A stretch of DNA of 64,000 bases, taken from NCBI RefSeq assembly GCF_019578655.1, contig NC_063262.1, forward strand, positions 9,865,582 to 9,929,581, read 5' to 3'. Below, one piece after another: positions 45,935 to 58,382 of this stretch (positions are counted from its first letter, which is position 1; every line of letters starts with the position of its first letter). Position numbers and translations under genes: made by a program. Source of the DNA: Ricinus communis. Lineage: Eukaryota; Streptophyta; Magnoliopsida; Malpighiales; Euphorbiaceae. Below the pieces are notes generated by a model that searched no databases, was not told the origin of the DNA, and saw nothing but the letters and a program-made list of their open reading frames with translations.

Positions 45935-47030
45935 TGTCAGCACCCCTTTTCCGAATTCAGATATTGAAGGAAGAACATAAAATCTTATGATGAGAGTTAC
46001 TGCTTTCTCGAGTCTTGGGAAGCAAAGGACAGGTGAATCCAAGGCAGGGGTCGAGGTTAATCCAACTGGAATAAGCTTTTTGAAATCAATTTGGACCTAA
46101 TTGTCAGAAAAAATAAGTTTGAGGGTCAAATGACAATTTTTATAAAATCAAGGACTAAATTGCAAAATTTAAAAATTCTTCTATAGTGCCAATCGGCTCT
46201 ATGATAAAGCCAATCGTTATTTATAGAACCGATTAGATTTTGATTACCCGACATTATTTTCTCGGATAATTTTACGTCCAGATACAGATTCTAGAAGATT
46301 CCTAGACGATAATCATTGTTTTTATCAATAATTATTTGAATTTTAAAAAGAAAATCTGATATTTATCAATACATTCCTAAAATCTATCCCTTTCTCTAGG
46401 GTTTCCTTTAAAACCCGACCTATATAAATAGTAAGAGGTGTTTAGGGTTTCAGGAGGGAGGTAAGAAGTAAGATTCGATAGTGAGTAAAATTAAGAGTGA
46501 AGAAACACTGACAAATAAAGAAAAAAGAAAAAATCAAAAGAAAATAGAAGAAATCCCACTGACGGTCATAGTTCATATTTGAAAACTCAAGCCACTTAAA
46601 GAAGGATTTTAGAAAACTAGCCACTTAAGAAATAGCACTTTTAAAGACTTTTTTCAATCAACAGAAGATTTCCTAAAGTCAGATCCAACTCTGGATTCCT
46701 ACTTGGTTTTTTATTCAACTACTTCTTCAACACCTGAGACTCGTAGATCCAACATACACGATGACAATTTGAAGGTTTCTTCCACCATACATCTACATCC
46801 ATAATAAAAAACTGGTTCTTTCTTTTCTTTTTGTCTTTTATTTATTTTATTATTATTATTTGCTTTTAGAAATATGATTAGGGTTTTTATCTTTGATAAA
46901 TATGATTAGATTATGTTTTTATTAATATGCATAATAATAGGGTTTTGAATCTGATATTGGGAACTACGTTTTTTTAGATGTGATTCTTTGCCAATTAGGG
47001 TTTCAGATTTGATTAAAAATATGTTATAAA
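45935..47030 (+). repeat. LTR-like insertion between the two copia elements
   Basis: Starts TGTCAGCACCCCTTTTCCGA. A TATA-like site CCTATATAAATAG (about 46420-46432) lies 0.5 kb in. The same family in minus orientation occurs at 36970-38006. No TSD was found at the right end; the preceding 5-mer is GTATG (45930-45934). It probably marks a junction between two different copia elements. Confidence 0.6.
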
Positions 47031-49083
47031 GTTAAAATAAAACTTCTTATGAGCTTTGAACACAAAGAAAACCCAAGGTCCCATATTTTAGAGTTTTTGG
47101 TTGCAAATGCTATATTTTAAATACTAAGGACAACCTTGAAAAATTTGATGCCAAAACCGACATAAGAATCTTCCTAGGCTATTCCACCTCAAGCAAAGCT
47201 TATAGAGTCTTTAAAAAATGTACTTTAGTAGTTGAAGAGTCTATGAATGTAGTTTTTGATGAATCAAACAAGCTTGGTCTTAGGAAAGGTGTTTGTGTGA
47301 ATGATCTTATAGGTGCATTTGAGGAACTCAAAATGAGTGTTGATGACCCCTCAAAAGGAGTAGACGAACCTATAGAGGAAATTTAAGAAGATCAACATAA
47401 TCAAGATGCTACTCAAGTCCCCCAAGAGATGAAAAGCTCCCAAAATCTTCCAAAGGCTTGGAACTTTAAAAAGGATCATCCTCCTACTCAAGTCACTAGA
47501 GACTTATCAAAAGGTGTAAGTACTCATTCTAAACTAGTAACATTAAATAATCTAGCCTTTGTCTCTCAAATTGAGCCAATGACCATTGATGAGGCTCTAA
47601 ATGATGAGAGTTGGATGATTGCTATGTAAGATGAACTCAACCAATTTGAGAGAAAAAAAGTGTGGGAACTTGTTCACAAACCCAAGGATAACCAAATTAT
47701 AGATTATAAATGAGTGTTTAGAAACGAGCCAGATGAGTAAGACTCTATCACTAGAAACAAAACTAGATTGGTTATAAAAGGTTACAACCAAGAGGAAAGC
47801 ATTGATTAAAATGAGACCTTTGCCCCGATTGCTAGATTAGAAGCTATTAGGATACTTTTAGCATATGCATGTCACATGAATTTTAAATTATTTCAAATGG
47901 ATGTGAAAAGTGCTTTTTTAAATGGTTTCATTAAGGAGGAAGTCTATATTGAGCAACCTCTCAATTTTGAAGATCATAAGTTTCCTAATCATATTTTCAA
48001 ACTTTTTAAAATCTTGTATGGGTTTAAACAAGCTCCTAGAGCTTGGTATGAAAGGCTTAATTCTTTTTAATTGAAAATGAATTTCAAAAGGGAAAGATTG
48101 ACACTACTCTTTTTGTAAAGAAATATAAATATGATACTCTAATTGCTCAAATTTATGTTGATGATATTGTATTTGGAGCTACTAATGAGTTACTTTGTAA
48201 GGATTTTATTAAGTGTATGACTAGAGAATTTTGAAATGAGCATGATGGGAGAGCTCAAATTCTTTCTTAGTCTTCAAATTAGGCAAAGCAAGGATGGGAT
48301 ATTCATCAACCAATCCAAGTATACAAGAGAACTTCTAAAGAAATTTGAGATGGATGGTTGCAAGCATGAGAAGGGTAAGAGCATGAGAAGGGTAAGAGCA
48401 TAAATGAAAAGCTCTATAGAAGTATGATGGGTTCACTTTTATATTTAACCACTTCTATACCCGATATTATGTATAGTATTTGTCTGTGTACTAGATTTCA
48501 ATCTTATCCAAAAGAGTCTCACTTAAATGCTGTAAAAAGAATTTTGAAATATTTATGTGGAACCTTGAACTTAGGACTTTAGTATCCTAGCGAAACATCC
48601 TTTGATATAATAAGTTATTCAGATGCCGATTATACCAGTAGATAATTAAATAGGAAAAGCACCTCCGGAACTTGCCATTTTCTAGGTAATGCTTAGTGTC
48701 TTGGTTTAGTAAGAAACAAGTCTCGGTCGCTCTTTCCACCGTGGAAGCCGAATATGTGGCAACGGTTTGTTATTGTGCTCAAACCCTTTGGATAAGGCAA
48801 CAATTAAGAGATTATAGGAGAGAGGTTGATCACATCCTTATCAAATGTGACAACACTAGTGCTATAAACCTTTCTAAGAATCCCATTTAACACTCTAGGA
48901 TTATGCATATAGATATTAGACACCATTTTTTGAGAGATCATGTTCAAAATGGTAGTGTAGTACTAGATTATGTTGATACAAACAAACAACTGGCTGATAT
49001 TTTCACTAAGCCCCTAAATGATGACAGAATGAATTTCATAAAAACTGAACTAGGAATGATAGATGGAAGCACATTGGCTTAAC
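47031..49083 (+). pseudogene. Copia element 2 integrase tail, RT and RNase H
   Basis: GYSTSSKAYRVFKK and VVEESMNVVFDE end the integrase. RT has LNDESWMIAM, the MDVKSAFLNGFIKEEVYIEQ motif (about 47900-47960), FKQAPRAWYERL (about 48023-48060) and IYVDDIVFGA (about 48150-48180; the polymerase Asp pair is intact). RNase H closes with SVALSTVEAEYVA (about 48722-48760), ADIFTKPLNDDR (about 48992-49028) and ends LGMIDGSTLA, stop 49081-49083. Multiple stops elsewhere. Confidence 0.83.
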
Positions 49084-49701
49084 TTCTTGCCTATGTGTCC
49101 TAATTGTATATGTTTTTTTGTTTATGATGCTTGTACTTGTGCATTCTTCATTCTTGTGTAATTTTATTTTAAATATTGAAATTGTCTTAGCACTAGATCA
49201 GTTTTAATGCATTTCAATACTCATACATAAAATGATGTGATCAATATGAAAAGTACATGCTCATTCATTCATTTTTGCATGAAATTTTGCTTTAAATTAT
49301 AAAAAGCACGCTCGCGCTTTGGAGGAACATTCGCTCCTTTACAGGTCGGTATGCAATCTAGGAAATGACCTTAAAAGCGCGCTCGTGACTCCTCAGCGCG
49401 ATTGTGGTTTCTTAAAATTATAATTGTTGTGCCTGTCTTTTCAAAAGCGCAACAGTGCTTCTCAGGCACGCCCGCGCTTCTCCTCAATTTCAGCAAAAAA
49501 CTAGCCATTATAAATTTTTTAAAAATAGATTTTAATGTGAAACTAGCTGTTTTTTATCGTTTTTGACACCTCCTTAAGGCTATAAAAGCCACATCTTACA
49601 CATTTCCATCACCTTTTCATACTTATTCAATTAAGCTTTCAAAAATTCCTTTTTTCTTCTTCAAAAATCCCAAATCTCTCTTCTACTTCCTAAAGACAAG
49701 C
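49084..49701. other. Spacer between pol and the env-like frame of element 2
   Basis: Non-coding, with short GCGC-rich words (AAGCACGCTCGCGCTT, AAAAGCGCGCTCGTGAC, CACGCCCGCGCTTCTCC) that recur in both copia LTRs. Confidence 0.6.
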
Positions 49702-50926
49702 ATGGGTCCAAGAAAGGCTATTGGAAGAAGCTCTTCTTCATCTGAAGCAAGCATAGAAAGAATGAAGTGAGTGAATGATGACGCAAGGATCAAGTGCATG
49801 ACTATAGAGAGGAAAGAAACTCAACCTAGTAGATTCTTTAATGAAGAAGTCCTCATATAGCTTGGTATTTCACAAGAGGTACACACACTCCTTGACAATG
49901 TAGGGCTTAGAGACTTCTTCCTACCCCAAATCTTAGAAATAGGATTTGAGAATCTTACTAAGAAATTTCCTTTTACCTTAGTGATTAACAAAAAAAGTAG
50001 ATGGGATTGATAATTATGGGATAGAGTTTAGACTCTTTGGGAAGAGATGAACCTTCTCTAGACCTCAATTCTCTTATATCTTTGGTTTTCAAGAAAGAAG
50101 CCTTCTCTCAATTATTGAAAATTTTATAGAAATGCCTCTTTCTTTTTCCCAATTTTAAAGGCAAATCTCAACCAAAGAAATCCATTCTGAAGACTCCCTT
50201 TCCAAAAACCTCAAATCCTTAATACAACTGGGTAGTATATAGGATGATAGCCACCAACATCCATGCAACAAATAATAAGATTGAGAATGTTCCTCAAAAA
50301 GACATTCTTTTTCTCTATGCGGCGATTCATGGTAAGCGCATCCTAACTTCTAAAATTTTTTTCTTGATCACCTTCTTCATCTTGGCAATACTCAAAAAGA
50401 TATCATTCTTGTCTCCTACCATGTCACCAAAATTAACAAATACTTCCAAGCCCTTACTCCTATAAACAAGACTTTTCTAACCCATCATATCTTACCACTT
50501 TTGCTAGGATTAGCTTTCCTTGAGCATGCCAAAGTCATTAGACTCAGACGTGAGTAGAAAATAGATGGGGAGTTCTTTCTTCTTATAAGGGAGTATGTGG
50601 ATAATAGGAAGAAAAGAAAGAAAGACTACAAGATCCCAAGTTAGCCAACCCCTTCTTCTTTTCCTACTTCATCTTCTCTTTCTTTTGAGGACAAAGTGCT
50701 TAAGCAAATAGAGAAAACTTGAAATTATCTCTAGCATTTGCATGCAGATTTAATGGAAATCCAAAAAGCCCATAAGATTTCTCATTTTCATGTAGAGGAT
50801 TGGGAGGAAAAAGAGAAAGAATAGGCTCTAATTCCACCTCCTCAAGCAAGCTCTAGTGGAAAAGGAAAGGAGCTTATGATTTTTCAAGAGGAAGAAGAAG
50901 AAGAGGATGATGAAGAAGAAGCTTGA
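49702..50926 (+). pseudogene. Env-like/plant transposon protein frame of copia element 2
   Basis: Starts MGPRKAIGRSSSSSEASIERMK, a start shared by many post-pol frames of the SIRE lineage, and continues in changing frames with stretches such as LLDNVGLRDFFLPQILEIGF. It ends with the acidic tail QEEEEEEDDEEEA (50888-50926). At least six stops. In intact elements this frame is the putative envelope or a plant transposon protein; the function is unproven. Confidence 0.65.
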
Positions 50927-51183
50927 TTTCTTAATTCTTTTATCATTTATTATTATTTCCTCATTTCTCATTTTGTTTTCTTTCTCATGCATGCCCTCCT
51001 TTCATTGATCACACATATATAAAGTATTTTCTTTATGAATGAAATCTTATCTTATTTTCTATCTCCTTGCAATTTACCTTCTTTAATCTTTTTAATTTTT
51101 CCAAAAGAGGAGAGAAACCTAAATTGATTAGTACTTAACTTGAGTAATTGATTACTAAGAGTTATCAAGTATATGCTTAATTG

Positions 51184-51399
51184 ATCAAAGGGGGAGAAGT
51201 ATTAATCAAATACGCTTAACTACAAAAACGAAGGGGGAGGAAACACAAACATTAAGGGGAGTAACAAATTATTAAATTACTTCAAGTAAATTGTTCCTTT
51301 GGCTCTTGAATGTTAGTTCTTAGCTATTTAATTATACTTATACTTGATCAATTTTAAATTTCTAATCAATTTAGTTGTCAAAATCAAAAAGGGGGAGAT
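51184..51399 (+). promoter_or_regulatory. Polypurine tracts of copia element 2
   Basis: AAAGGGGGAGAAG (51187-51199), AAGGGGGAGGAAA (about 51231-51243), AAGGGGAG (about 51254) and AAAAAGGGGGAGAT (51386-51399) occur in a row; the last directly precedes the LTR and is the likely plus-strand primer. Extra purine tracts before the LTR are typical of this lineage. Confidence 0.75.
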
Positions 51400-52569
51400 T
51401 GTTGACCTAAGGTGCAATTCATCTCTATTTTGATCCTAACAACCAAATTAATTATCTCTAACATCATGACTGAGTGTCTATATGACTGAGCACCAAAGGA
51501 GTCAAGCTTATCCTAAGCGTTCTTGAGCATTGAAGCAAGTCTTGTAAAAAGACCCCAAAACCGCGAGGGCACTTCCAAGGTGCGAAGGCATTTTCCATAT
51601 GATTAAAAGTTTACATACGTTGAAAAGTCCACCTGACAGGAAGCTAATTGCCTCATGACACCTGGCAGTCAAAGTGTTAAAGCTTTAAGAAGCACGAGGG
51701 TGCCTCACTTTAGGCCTTGAGACAAAAACATGCAGAAGATAGCGCGATGAGAAGCGCAAGGGGGCTTCTGGACGCGGATAAGACAAGCGCGAGGCCACTA
51801 TTGTGGTGTAGGAGTAGTTTTGGCAATTAATGCAATGTCAGTAACCGTTAAGATATCAGTCACTCTATTAATGCCACGTGGTTAAAGTCGTTGGAGCCCC
51901 AATGTCTATTTTCAGAAAGCATGAGCGTGCTTGGAGAGCGCAGGGGTGCTTTCCATGACTTTTAGGTAATTAATTGCCAAGTTATCATATCTTCCAATTA
52001 AAGAGTTTTGGCCTTACTATAACGTCTCCAAGGGGTTGGTATATGTATAAATACCCCTCTTAAAGACTCTATAACCAAGTGTGTGAATTAGATATACCAA
52101 AACTCTTGCAAATTTATTTCTCAACTTTCTACACTCAATTTCTTTCTTTATAAAGTGTAATAAGTTGAAACTCTTTGTTCAACTAAACTAAAAAGGGTTG
52201 TTGTGTGAGCCTAGGTATTAACAACACAAGGAATTGTTTGTTGAGTAACCATTAATACTCAAGAGTTAAGGGACTTAGTGAAAGATTGATTCACTAAGGA
52301 AAGAGGTTTAGTGTGAGCTTTAAAAACACCAAGTTGTTGGATAAACTTGTAAAACCCAAAGGTTGTGATTATAATGAAACACTCAAGTGTGATCTTGAGA
52401 AGTGGATGTAGGGAGGTTTATTCTCGAACCACTATAAATCCTTGTGTCATCTTCTCTAAACCTTATTCTCTATACATTATCCTTAATCTCTTGTGTTTTT
52501 ACTTAAAATCATTAACTTCTGCAATTTGAGGTTACTAATTTAACCCCATTCTTAGTTCTAAGGGACACA
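51400..52569 (+). repeat. 3' LTR of copia element 2
   Basis: It begins TGTTGACCTAAGGTGC and ends AGTTCTAAGGGACACA (1170 bp). A TATAAAT at 52045-52051 and a GCGC-rich patch (51570-51780) match the layout of the 38522 LTR. No TSD partner was found because the 5' end is lost. Confidence 0.82.
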
Positions 52570-52739
52570 ATAATTTTCATTCCTTATCTTACTTATTTGT
52601 TGTTTTATTTGTATTTCTCATTTGTTTTTTTGGTATATCAATAAAAAAATTTATTTTTTTGGAATTTACTGCAATGTAAAGCTATTATTTATAGAAAAAG
52701 TAATAAACTAATGGTTTTATGGTCCCACAGTTTTGTAAC

Positions 52740-53682
52740 TAGAGTTCTTGTTTCCTTTTATGTACAGGTTGAATGAGGACCTTAGTGAAATTAAGATGGC
52801 ATCATGTTTTCAAAATTATAAATGCACTAGAACTAAGCTATGTTGGAGGAGAAGTACAAGAGGTACCATGTGCAAATGTAGATATGTTTTCTATGTGCGA
52901 ATTTTATGGGTATGCTAAAGTTTTTTTGGGTATTTGAATGTGGCAGGTGTGTACTATAAGGGTGAATTATCTAATAACCAATTTATGTTATTGTAGAATG
53001 ATAGTGAAGTGTTAGAGTTTTATCAAGGGCTAAGTAGTGGTGAGATGCTAGATCTATTTATTGCTCATAACATAGATGAACCACAATGCATTGAAACTAG
53101 GAAAGAGCAAAATACTAAGGGAAATGGCATAAAAATAGGAGAAGATGTTGTAGAGAGTGGTAGTCGTTCTAAAGATGAGAATATAGTTGAAAATGAAGTT
53201 AATGAATAAGAGAGTTACAAATCAAAATCAGATGGAGAAGATATAAAGAGTAGAAAAGAGAATAATGTATGAACAGAGTTGGAGATGAACCTAAGAAAAT
53301 TGGAAAACTTTACAAATAACATGTTCAAAGTGTGGTAAAAAAGGGCATAATAAAAATGGATATAAAGTAACTAGAGTTCAAGAAATTTTTAGGATTAATT
53401 GTGTTTGGATTTTTCATTTTCATTAACTAACTGATTTCAATGTGTTTATTTATTTAAACAACCTACTGCTAATGCTGGTGGAAGACCTATTGCTAACAAG
53501 GCTACTGCCAGTACTTCAAAAGCTACTAGAAAACCCATAAATGTTGCTTCTCCTGCTATGTCATTTAACACAATATCCTCATAGGTAAATTTCTTAAACT
53601 CAAATATTTCGAGTGATTTTTGTTGTGATGTTAGGATTAATTTGTGGTGTTATTTAATTTTAGAACACAAATGTACCACCAA
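52740..53682 (+). pseudogene. MULE (Mutator-like) transposase relic, left part
   Basis: A plant MULE N terminus is recognisable as SEVLEFYQGLSSGEMLDLFIAHNIDEPQ (in two halves, about 52996-53090), which corresponds to the start of MuDR transposases. The catalytic core is absent. At 53315-53380 a zinc-knuckle stretch CSKCGKKGHNKNGYK, with the last Cys replaced by Tyr, stands for the MULE C-terminal module. After an intron-like gap the low-complexity tail NANAGGRPIANKATASTSKATRKP follows (53461-53550) and runs to the insertion at 53688. Several stops. Confidence 0.65.
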
Positions 53683-53687
53683 CCCAA

Positions 53688-53866
53688 TAATAGAGGATAT
53701 AGAAAAGAATAAACATGAAATGCATAGTTATAATCTGATAGTAATCTTTTCTTGTATTTATCTCTTATTATTAATGTATATCTGTAACTTGAAGTTGTTA
53801 TTAATATAATATAAAAGGGGGCAAGCCTAACATAAATGGCAATCGTGAATTTCTCTCATTGCTTTA
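53688..53866 (+). repeat. 5' LTR of the 53688 copia element
   Basis: TAATAGAGGATATAGAAAAG ... CTCATTGCTTTA, 179 bp. The LTR starts with TA and ends with TA, not TG/CA. A TATAAAAGGGGGCAAGC core (about 53811-53827) is the promoter/start region. Confidence 0.85.
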
Positions 53867-53878
53867 TGGTATCATAGC
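53867..53878 (+). promoter_or_regulatory. Primer binding site of the 53688 copia element
   Basis: TGGTATCATAGC, one mismatch to the initiator tRNA-Met 3' end complement (usual TGGTATCAGAGC), directly after the LTR. Confidence 0.88.
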
Positions 53879-53881
53879 TAA

Positions 53882-55125
53882 ATGGAGTTATCCAGCTTTT
53901 TCCCTTCAAATTATTCTTTTTCTACCTCCTCTCAAAATGTTTATACTATTCCAACCACTACCTTATCTACACCTTCATTTTTGACTCAACACTCAAATAT
54001 ACTTTTCTTTATAAACAACATGAAAAACCATGTACCTGAAATTCTTGATTTTTCAAGTTATCTCATTTGAAAAACACTTCTCCTTGCCTTCCATCCTCTA
54101 TCACCGATTCTACAAGTGTTGTGGTTCCTAATTATGCATACACAATGTGGCTTCAAGTTAATTATGTCAATAGTCTCATGGCTTCATGCTACAATGTCAA
54201 ACATGTTTTAAAACATGACACTACACCTATCACTCAGCAAACATGAAATGATGTTGAAAACTTGTTCAAGATCATGTAAATGCTAAATATTTACAGTTGA
54301 AATTAAGTTTCAATCAAGCAACAAAAGGAACTTAAACAATGGCTTTTGCACCAAATAAAATCAATTGCAGATTATTTTTATTCAATTGGACATTCAGTTG
54401 ATGACAATGATATTATACTCCAAATTTTGGCTGGCTTACCTCAAGAATACTATGATGTTGTGACAGTTATGTCAGCAAAAAAACCTCTACCTTCGTATTT
54501 GGAACTTAGACATTTTTTACTTGCTCATGAGGTGCGTATACAAAAGTACACACCTGTCTCTTTTGAATCTCATCAAGCTTTATTAACCACTAGAGATGGT
54601 GATAATATACATGTCCCTTTTGAATCTCATCAAGCATTAATCACCACTAGAGGTCGTGGAAATTCCTTTCGACGCAATGGAGGCTTTAATAATCAACGTG
54701 GTGGACAACAAGGAAATAATTCATTCTTTTCTTCTTCTAAGAATCATGGTAGATATAATTCTGGGCATGGCAATGATTTCAGATCTTTTCACAATCAAGG
54801 CCGAGAGCGATTCAACAATTTTCACAACTATAATAATTTCAATCGAGATCCTTGCTAAAACTATTCAAATCAAGCATCTCTTCTTGGCTCTCCTCTAGTG
54901 CAATGCCAATTATGTGATAATTATAATCACAATGCAAAGAACTGTCCAAACCATCCTATTGCACCAGATGTTAGTATTTATATACAAGAGCCAATAACAA
55001 CTGGTGCTTGGCATGCCGACACCAGAGCCACGCATAATTATTTGGGCAATGATACAGTGCAAGTTGGTGATGGAACTAACCTTCCTACCACTCATATTAG
55101 AACTAAAAAGATTAAATATTAAAAT
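53882..55125 (+). pseudogene. gag of the 53688 copia element
   Basis: The frame opens MELSSFFPSNYSFSTS. The recognisable gag block is 54346-54858: DYFYSIGHSVDDNDIILQIL, AGLPQEYYDVV, then an internal duplicate FESHQALLTTR/FESHQALITTR and a Gly/Arg/Asn-rich RNA-binding tail (GGFNNQRGGQQGNN). The CCHC knuckle CQLCDNYNHNAKNC (54901-54942) follows. A stop at 54068-54070 separates the opening from the block. Confidence 0.78.
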
Positions 55126-56345
55126 TCTCATTTTTTTGTTAAAAGATGTGCTTGTTGTTCCTCCATTAACAAAACACTTAATTTTTGTCTGTTGATTTAC
55201 AAAGGACAATTTTTATTCAATAAACTCTGATTCAAATAGTTTTTCTATGAAGGATCCTTCCAACAAGAGGACTCTACATCATTGCAATAGTTCAGGTAGC
55301 CTCAATCCATTTTCTTTCCATGAACAATCTCTCATAACAACTAATGCACTTGTTGCATCTCGAGTCTCACCTTTTATATGGCATCAACATCTTGCACATC
55401 CTGGACTATTAGTTTTTTCAAAATTCATTCAATAAAATTTAAGTATTTTCTCATCTGCTAGTTTAGATAGAAATTATTATGCTTGTCATCTTGGTAAATA
55501 GGTTCAATTGCCATTTTCAGATTCAATAAATGTAGATGATAAACCTTTTTCTATTGTTCATTTAGATGTTTAGCAATCACTAGTATCATCTTTTTCTAGT
55601 TACAAATATTATGTCTTATTTCTTGATGGTTATTCTAAGTATTGTTGGATTTACCCTTTGAAATTCAAAAACCTGAGGTTTATGACAAGTATGTTCATTT
55701 TAAAAACAATGGTGAGAATCAATTTTGCATAAAAATCAAAAAGTCCTAATGTGATGGAGGAGGTGAGTTTTTAAATACAAAATTCAACAAATCATTTCAT
55801 GATAATGGAATTAAATATCGAATATCTTGCCCTTATACATCGCAACAAAACGGTGCTACTGAAAGAATGAATCATACGTTGCTCAATGCTACAAGAGCTT
55901 TTCTTTTATAAGCATATTTGCCTCCACAATTTTAGGTAGAAGCCTTGTCAACTGTTGTGTACACCTTGAATAAAATTCCACACTCTATTATCTCTTATTG
56001 CATCCCATATGAACTATTATTCAAGGACAAACCCAATCTTTCTATGCTAAGAGTTTTTGGGTGTAGTTGTTATCCATAAATCTTACATCCTAAACCTAAT
56101 AAGTTAGAACCTAGAACAAAGTTGTGTCTATTCTTGGGTATGCCACCAATCGGGAAGGTTATCAGTGTTATGATTTTGATACTAGCACTATTCTTATTTC
56201 AAGACATGTCTACTTTCTTGAAAATGAATTTCTATATATCATGAATGTTGCCTTTGCATCATTTACTAATTTTGGCCAAAATTGTAATATTTTGGGATCT
56301 TTTCATAATCCAACACATGTAATTCCTATCCTTTATCCAAACTAA
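54990..56345 (+). pseudogene. Protease and integrase of the 53688 copia element
   Basis: The protease site reads WHADTRATHNYLGND (54991-55070), with Asp kept and the DSG glycine replaced by Arg. GAG-pre-integrase is FIWHQHLAHPGLLVFSKF (55371-55425). Integrase motifs HLDV (first Asp, about 55559) and SQQNGATERMNHTLL (Glu, about 55842-55888) are present; the second Asp region (CDGGGEF-like) follows a stop near 55750. Ends with LGYATNREGYQCYDFDT (about 56130-56184). Confidence 0.78.
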
Positions 56346-56903
56346 ATTGCCATCAATCATACTCCTTAGTTAACTACAACTCTAACCTCTCCACAAGAGT
56401 TTTCCACCTCAATAACCTACCATCTGAATCCAATCCAATCACATAATCCCTTGTCACCATAAAATCTCATTCCAACCAAACCACATTCCAAATAGATTTT
56501 CGAGAAGGAATGGAAGGGCAAAGCTCTAATTAGTTCAACTCATTCTAATGAAATCCCTTCTACCCCTACCTCTATGAGTCAAATAATTATTTTTCTATTG
56601 TAATTTAAGAGAAAGGGCACCTCCTTATTCCTATAAAGTCTCACCTTAAGGCTTTCACTGGAACAGATCAAGTAGTGGCCCTTCCAATTATAAAGAACAG
56701 TTTTGAAAAGATAAGAAAAAGCAAAGCTATTCATTGTTCTCTCACCAAACCACCAATGGCAAAATAACATCCAATGACTACTCGTCTTCAAGATAGAACT
56801 AAAAAATAAATATAAAAAAAAAACATTTTCTCTACTCATAGAAACCTCACTTGAGCCTAAAACCTTTACCCAAGCCATCAAATACCCGTATCGGAGAGAG
56901 GCA

Positions 56904-58310
56904 ATGAATCAAGAGTACAATGCTCTTATTACCAACAAAACATGGAGACTGGTTCCTAAGCCGAACACACCAATTAATATTGTAGGATGTAAGTGGATAT
57001 ATAAGACAAAGCATAGAGTTGATGGTTCGATGGAAAGGCATAAAGCAAGATTGGTAGCACAAGGGTACACGCAAAGGCTAGGAATTGATTTTACCGAAAC
57101 TTTTAGACTAGTGGTTAAGCTAGCTACTATTCTGTTAGTTTTGACATTAACGGTATCAAAGGGTTGGCAAGTGCACCAACTTGATATAAAAAATGTGTTT
57201 CTTCATGGCAAAATTAAGGAGGATGTATACATGAGACAACCACCAGGCTATATAGATTTAAGACATCCAGAATTTATTTGTAAGCTAAACAAAGCTCTTT
57301 ATGGGTTACGACAAGCTCCACGTGCATGGTATCACTGATTCCTAGTTTATTTATAGTTTATGGGGTTTTGGGCAGCAAATATGATTATAGTATGTTTATT
57401 TACCATAAGAATGGGGAGATGGCAGTATTGCTCCTTTATGTTAATGATATAATACTAACATCATCATAATCTTTGTTGCTTGGATCAATTATCGAGTTGT
57501 TAGCTAAAAAGTCTGCAATGAAAGATTTGGGGAAAATTCATAATCTCAGTATTGAAGTTAAAAAGGAAACGAATAGAATCATCCTAACACAACAGAAAAT
57601 ATGCCTAGGAATTGCTTGAGAAAACAGAAATGCAAGATTGTAAAGCGATGAGTACCCCTTTTCCTTATAAACCTATTGTTCCTTTATATCAAAAAGCCTT
57701 TTCAGATGCCACTATTTACCGTAGTATTACTGGAGGACTATAATACTTGACCTTCATAAGAACCGATATTGCATATACGGTCAATTTTATATGTCAATAG
57801 ATGCATAATCCGACTGAATATCACTGGCAACTTATCAAATGGATTTTAAGGTATGTTAAAAGGACTATCACTTATGGCTTAACTATTCATCCTTTTTCTC
57901 TCAATAATCTCGTGGCATTTAGTGATGGGGATTGGGCTGGTTGTCCAGATACTTTAAGGTCTGCAATGGTTTTTTTTTGGTATTACACTTGTATCATGGC
58001 TTGCTAAAAATAGAACATGGTTTCTTGCAGTAATGCTGAATTAGAGTATCACGCAATTGCTGCAGTTGTTGTAGAAATTTGTTGGCTTCGATCTTTATTG
58101 AGTGATCTTCATATTCAAATTCCTTTGCATGTGGAAGTATTTTGTGATAATATATCAACCACTTACTTAGCAACAAATCTAATAAATCATGCAAGAATAA
58201 AACATTTTGATATAGACCTCCATTTTGTACGAGAGCGTGTCCAATGGGGAGATATGCAGTTCGATTTGTCAAAAGTACAGAGCATGTGGCCGATTTTTTA
58301 CTAAAAGCTT
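56904..58310 (+). pseudogene. RT and RNase H of the 53688 copia element
   Basis: A 144-codon open stretch: [72 protein letters not shown] and [12 protein letters not shown]. The polymerase box is LLYVNDIIL (about 57438), so the first catalytic Asp of the pair is Asn. RNase H: DGDWAGCPDT (about 57933-57962), SNAELEYHAIA (about 58023-58055), DNISTTYLA (about 58146-58172), ending KSMWPIFY. The purine tract 58371-58382 comes before the 3' LTR. Confidence 0.82.
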
Positions 58311-58370
58311 ACTGAGTTCTAATTTCCAAAGGCTACGAAACAATCTGGGCATAGTTCCCTGTGCACAGCT

Positions 58371-58382
58371 TAAAGGGGAAAA
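58371..58382 (+). promoter_or_regulatory. Polypurine tract of the 53688 copia element
   Basis: TAAAGGGGAAAA directly precedes the 3' LTR at 58383. Confidence 0.8.

Larger units (their letters stand above)
47031..51399 (+). mobile_element. SIRE/Maximus-like copia element 2 (3' part)
   Basis: From 47031 the sequence reads integrase C terminus, then RT, RNase H, a long region beyond pol and purine tracts up to the 3' LTR at 51400. The first kilobase duplicates 44935-45934 of element 1 but is clearly diverged, with different codons and indels; hence a different element. Its 5' half is missing. Confidence 0.78.

Noticed and set aside
38522..52569. A single 14-kb copia element with nested insertions
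   Set aside because: The integrase-RT overlap occurs twice in diverged form and the LTRs do not pair.
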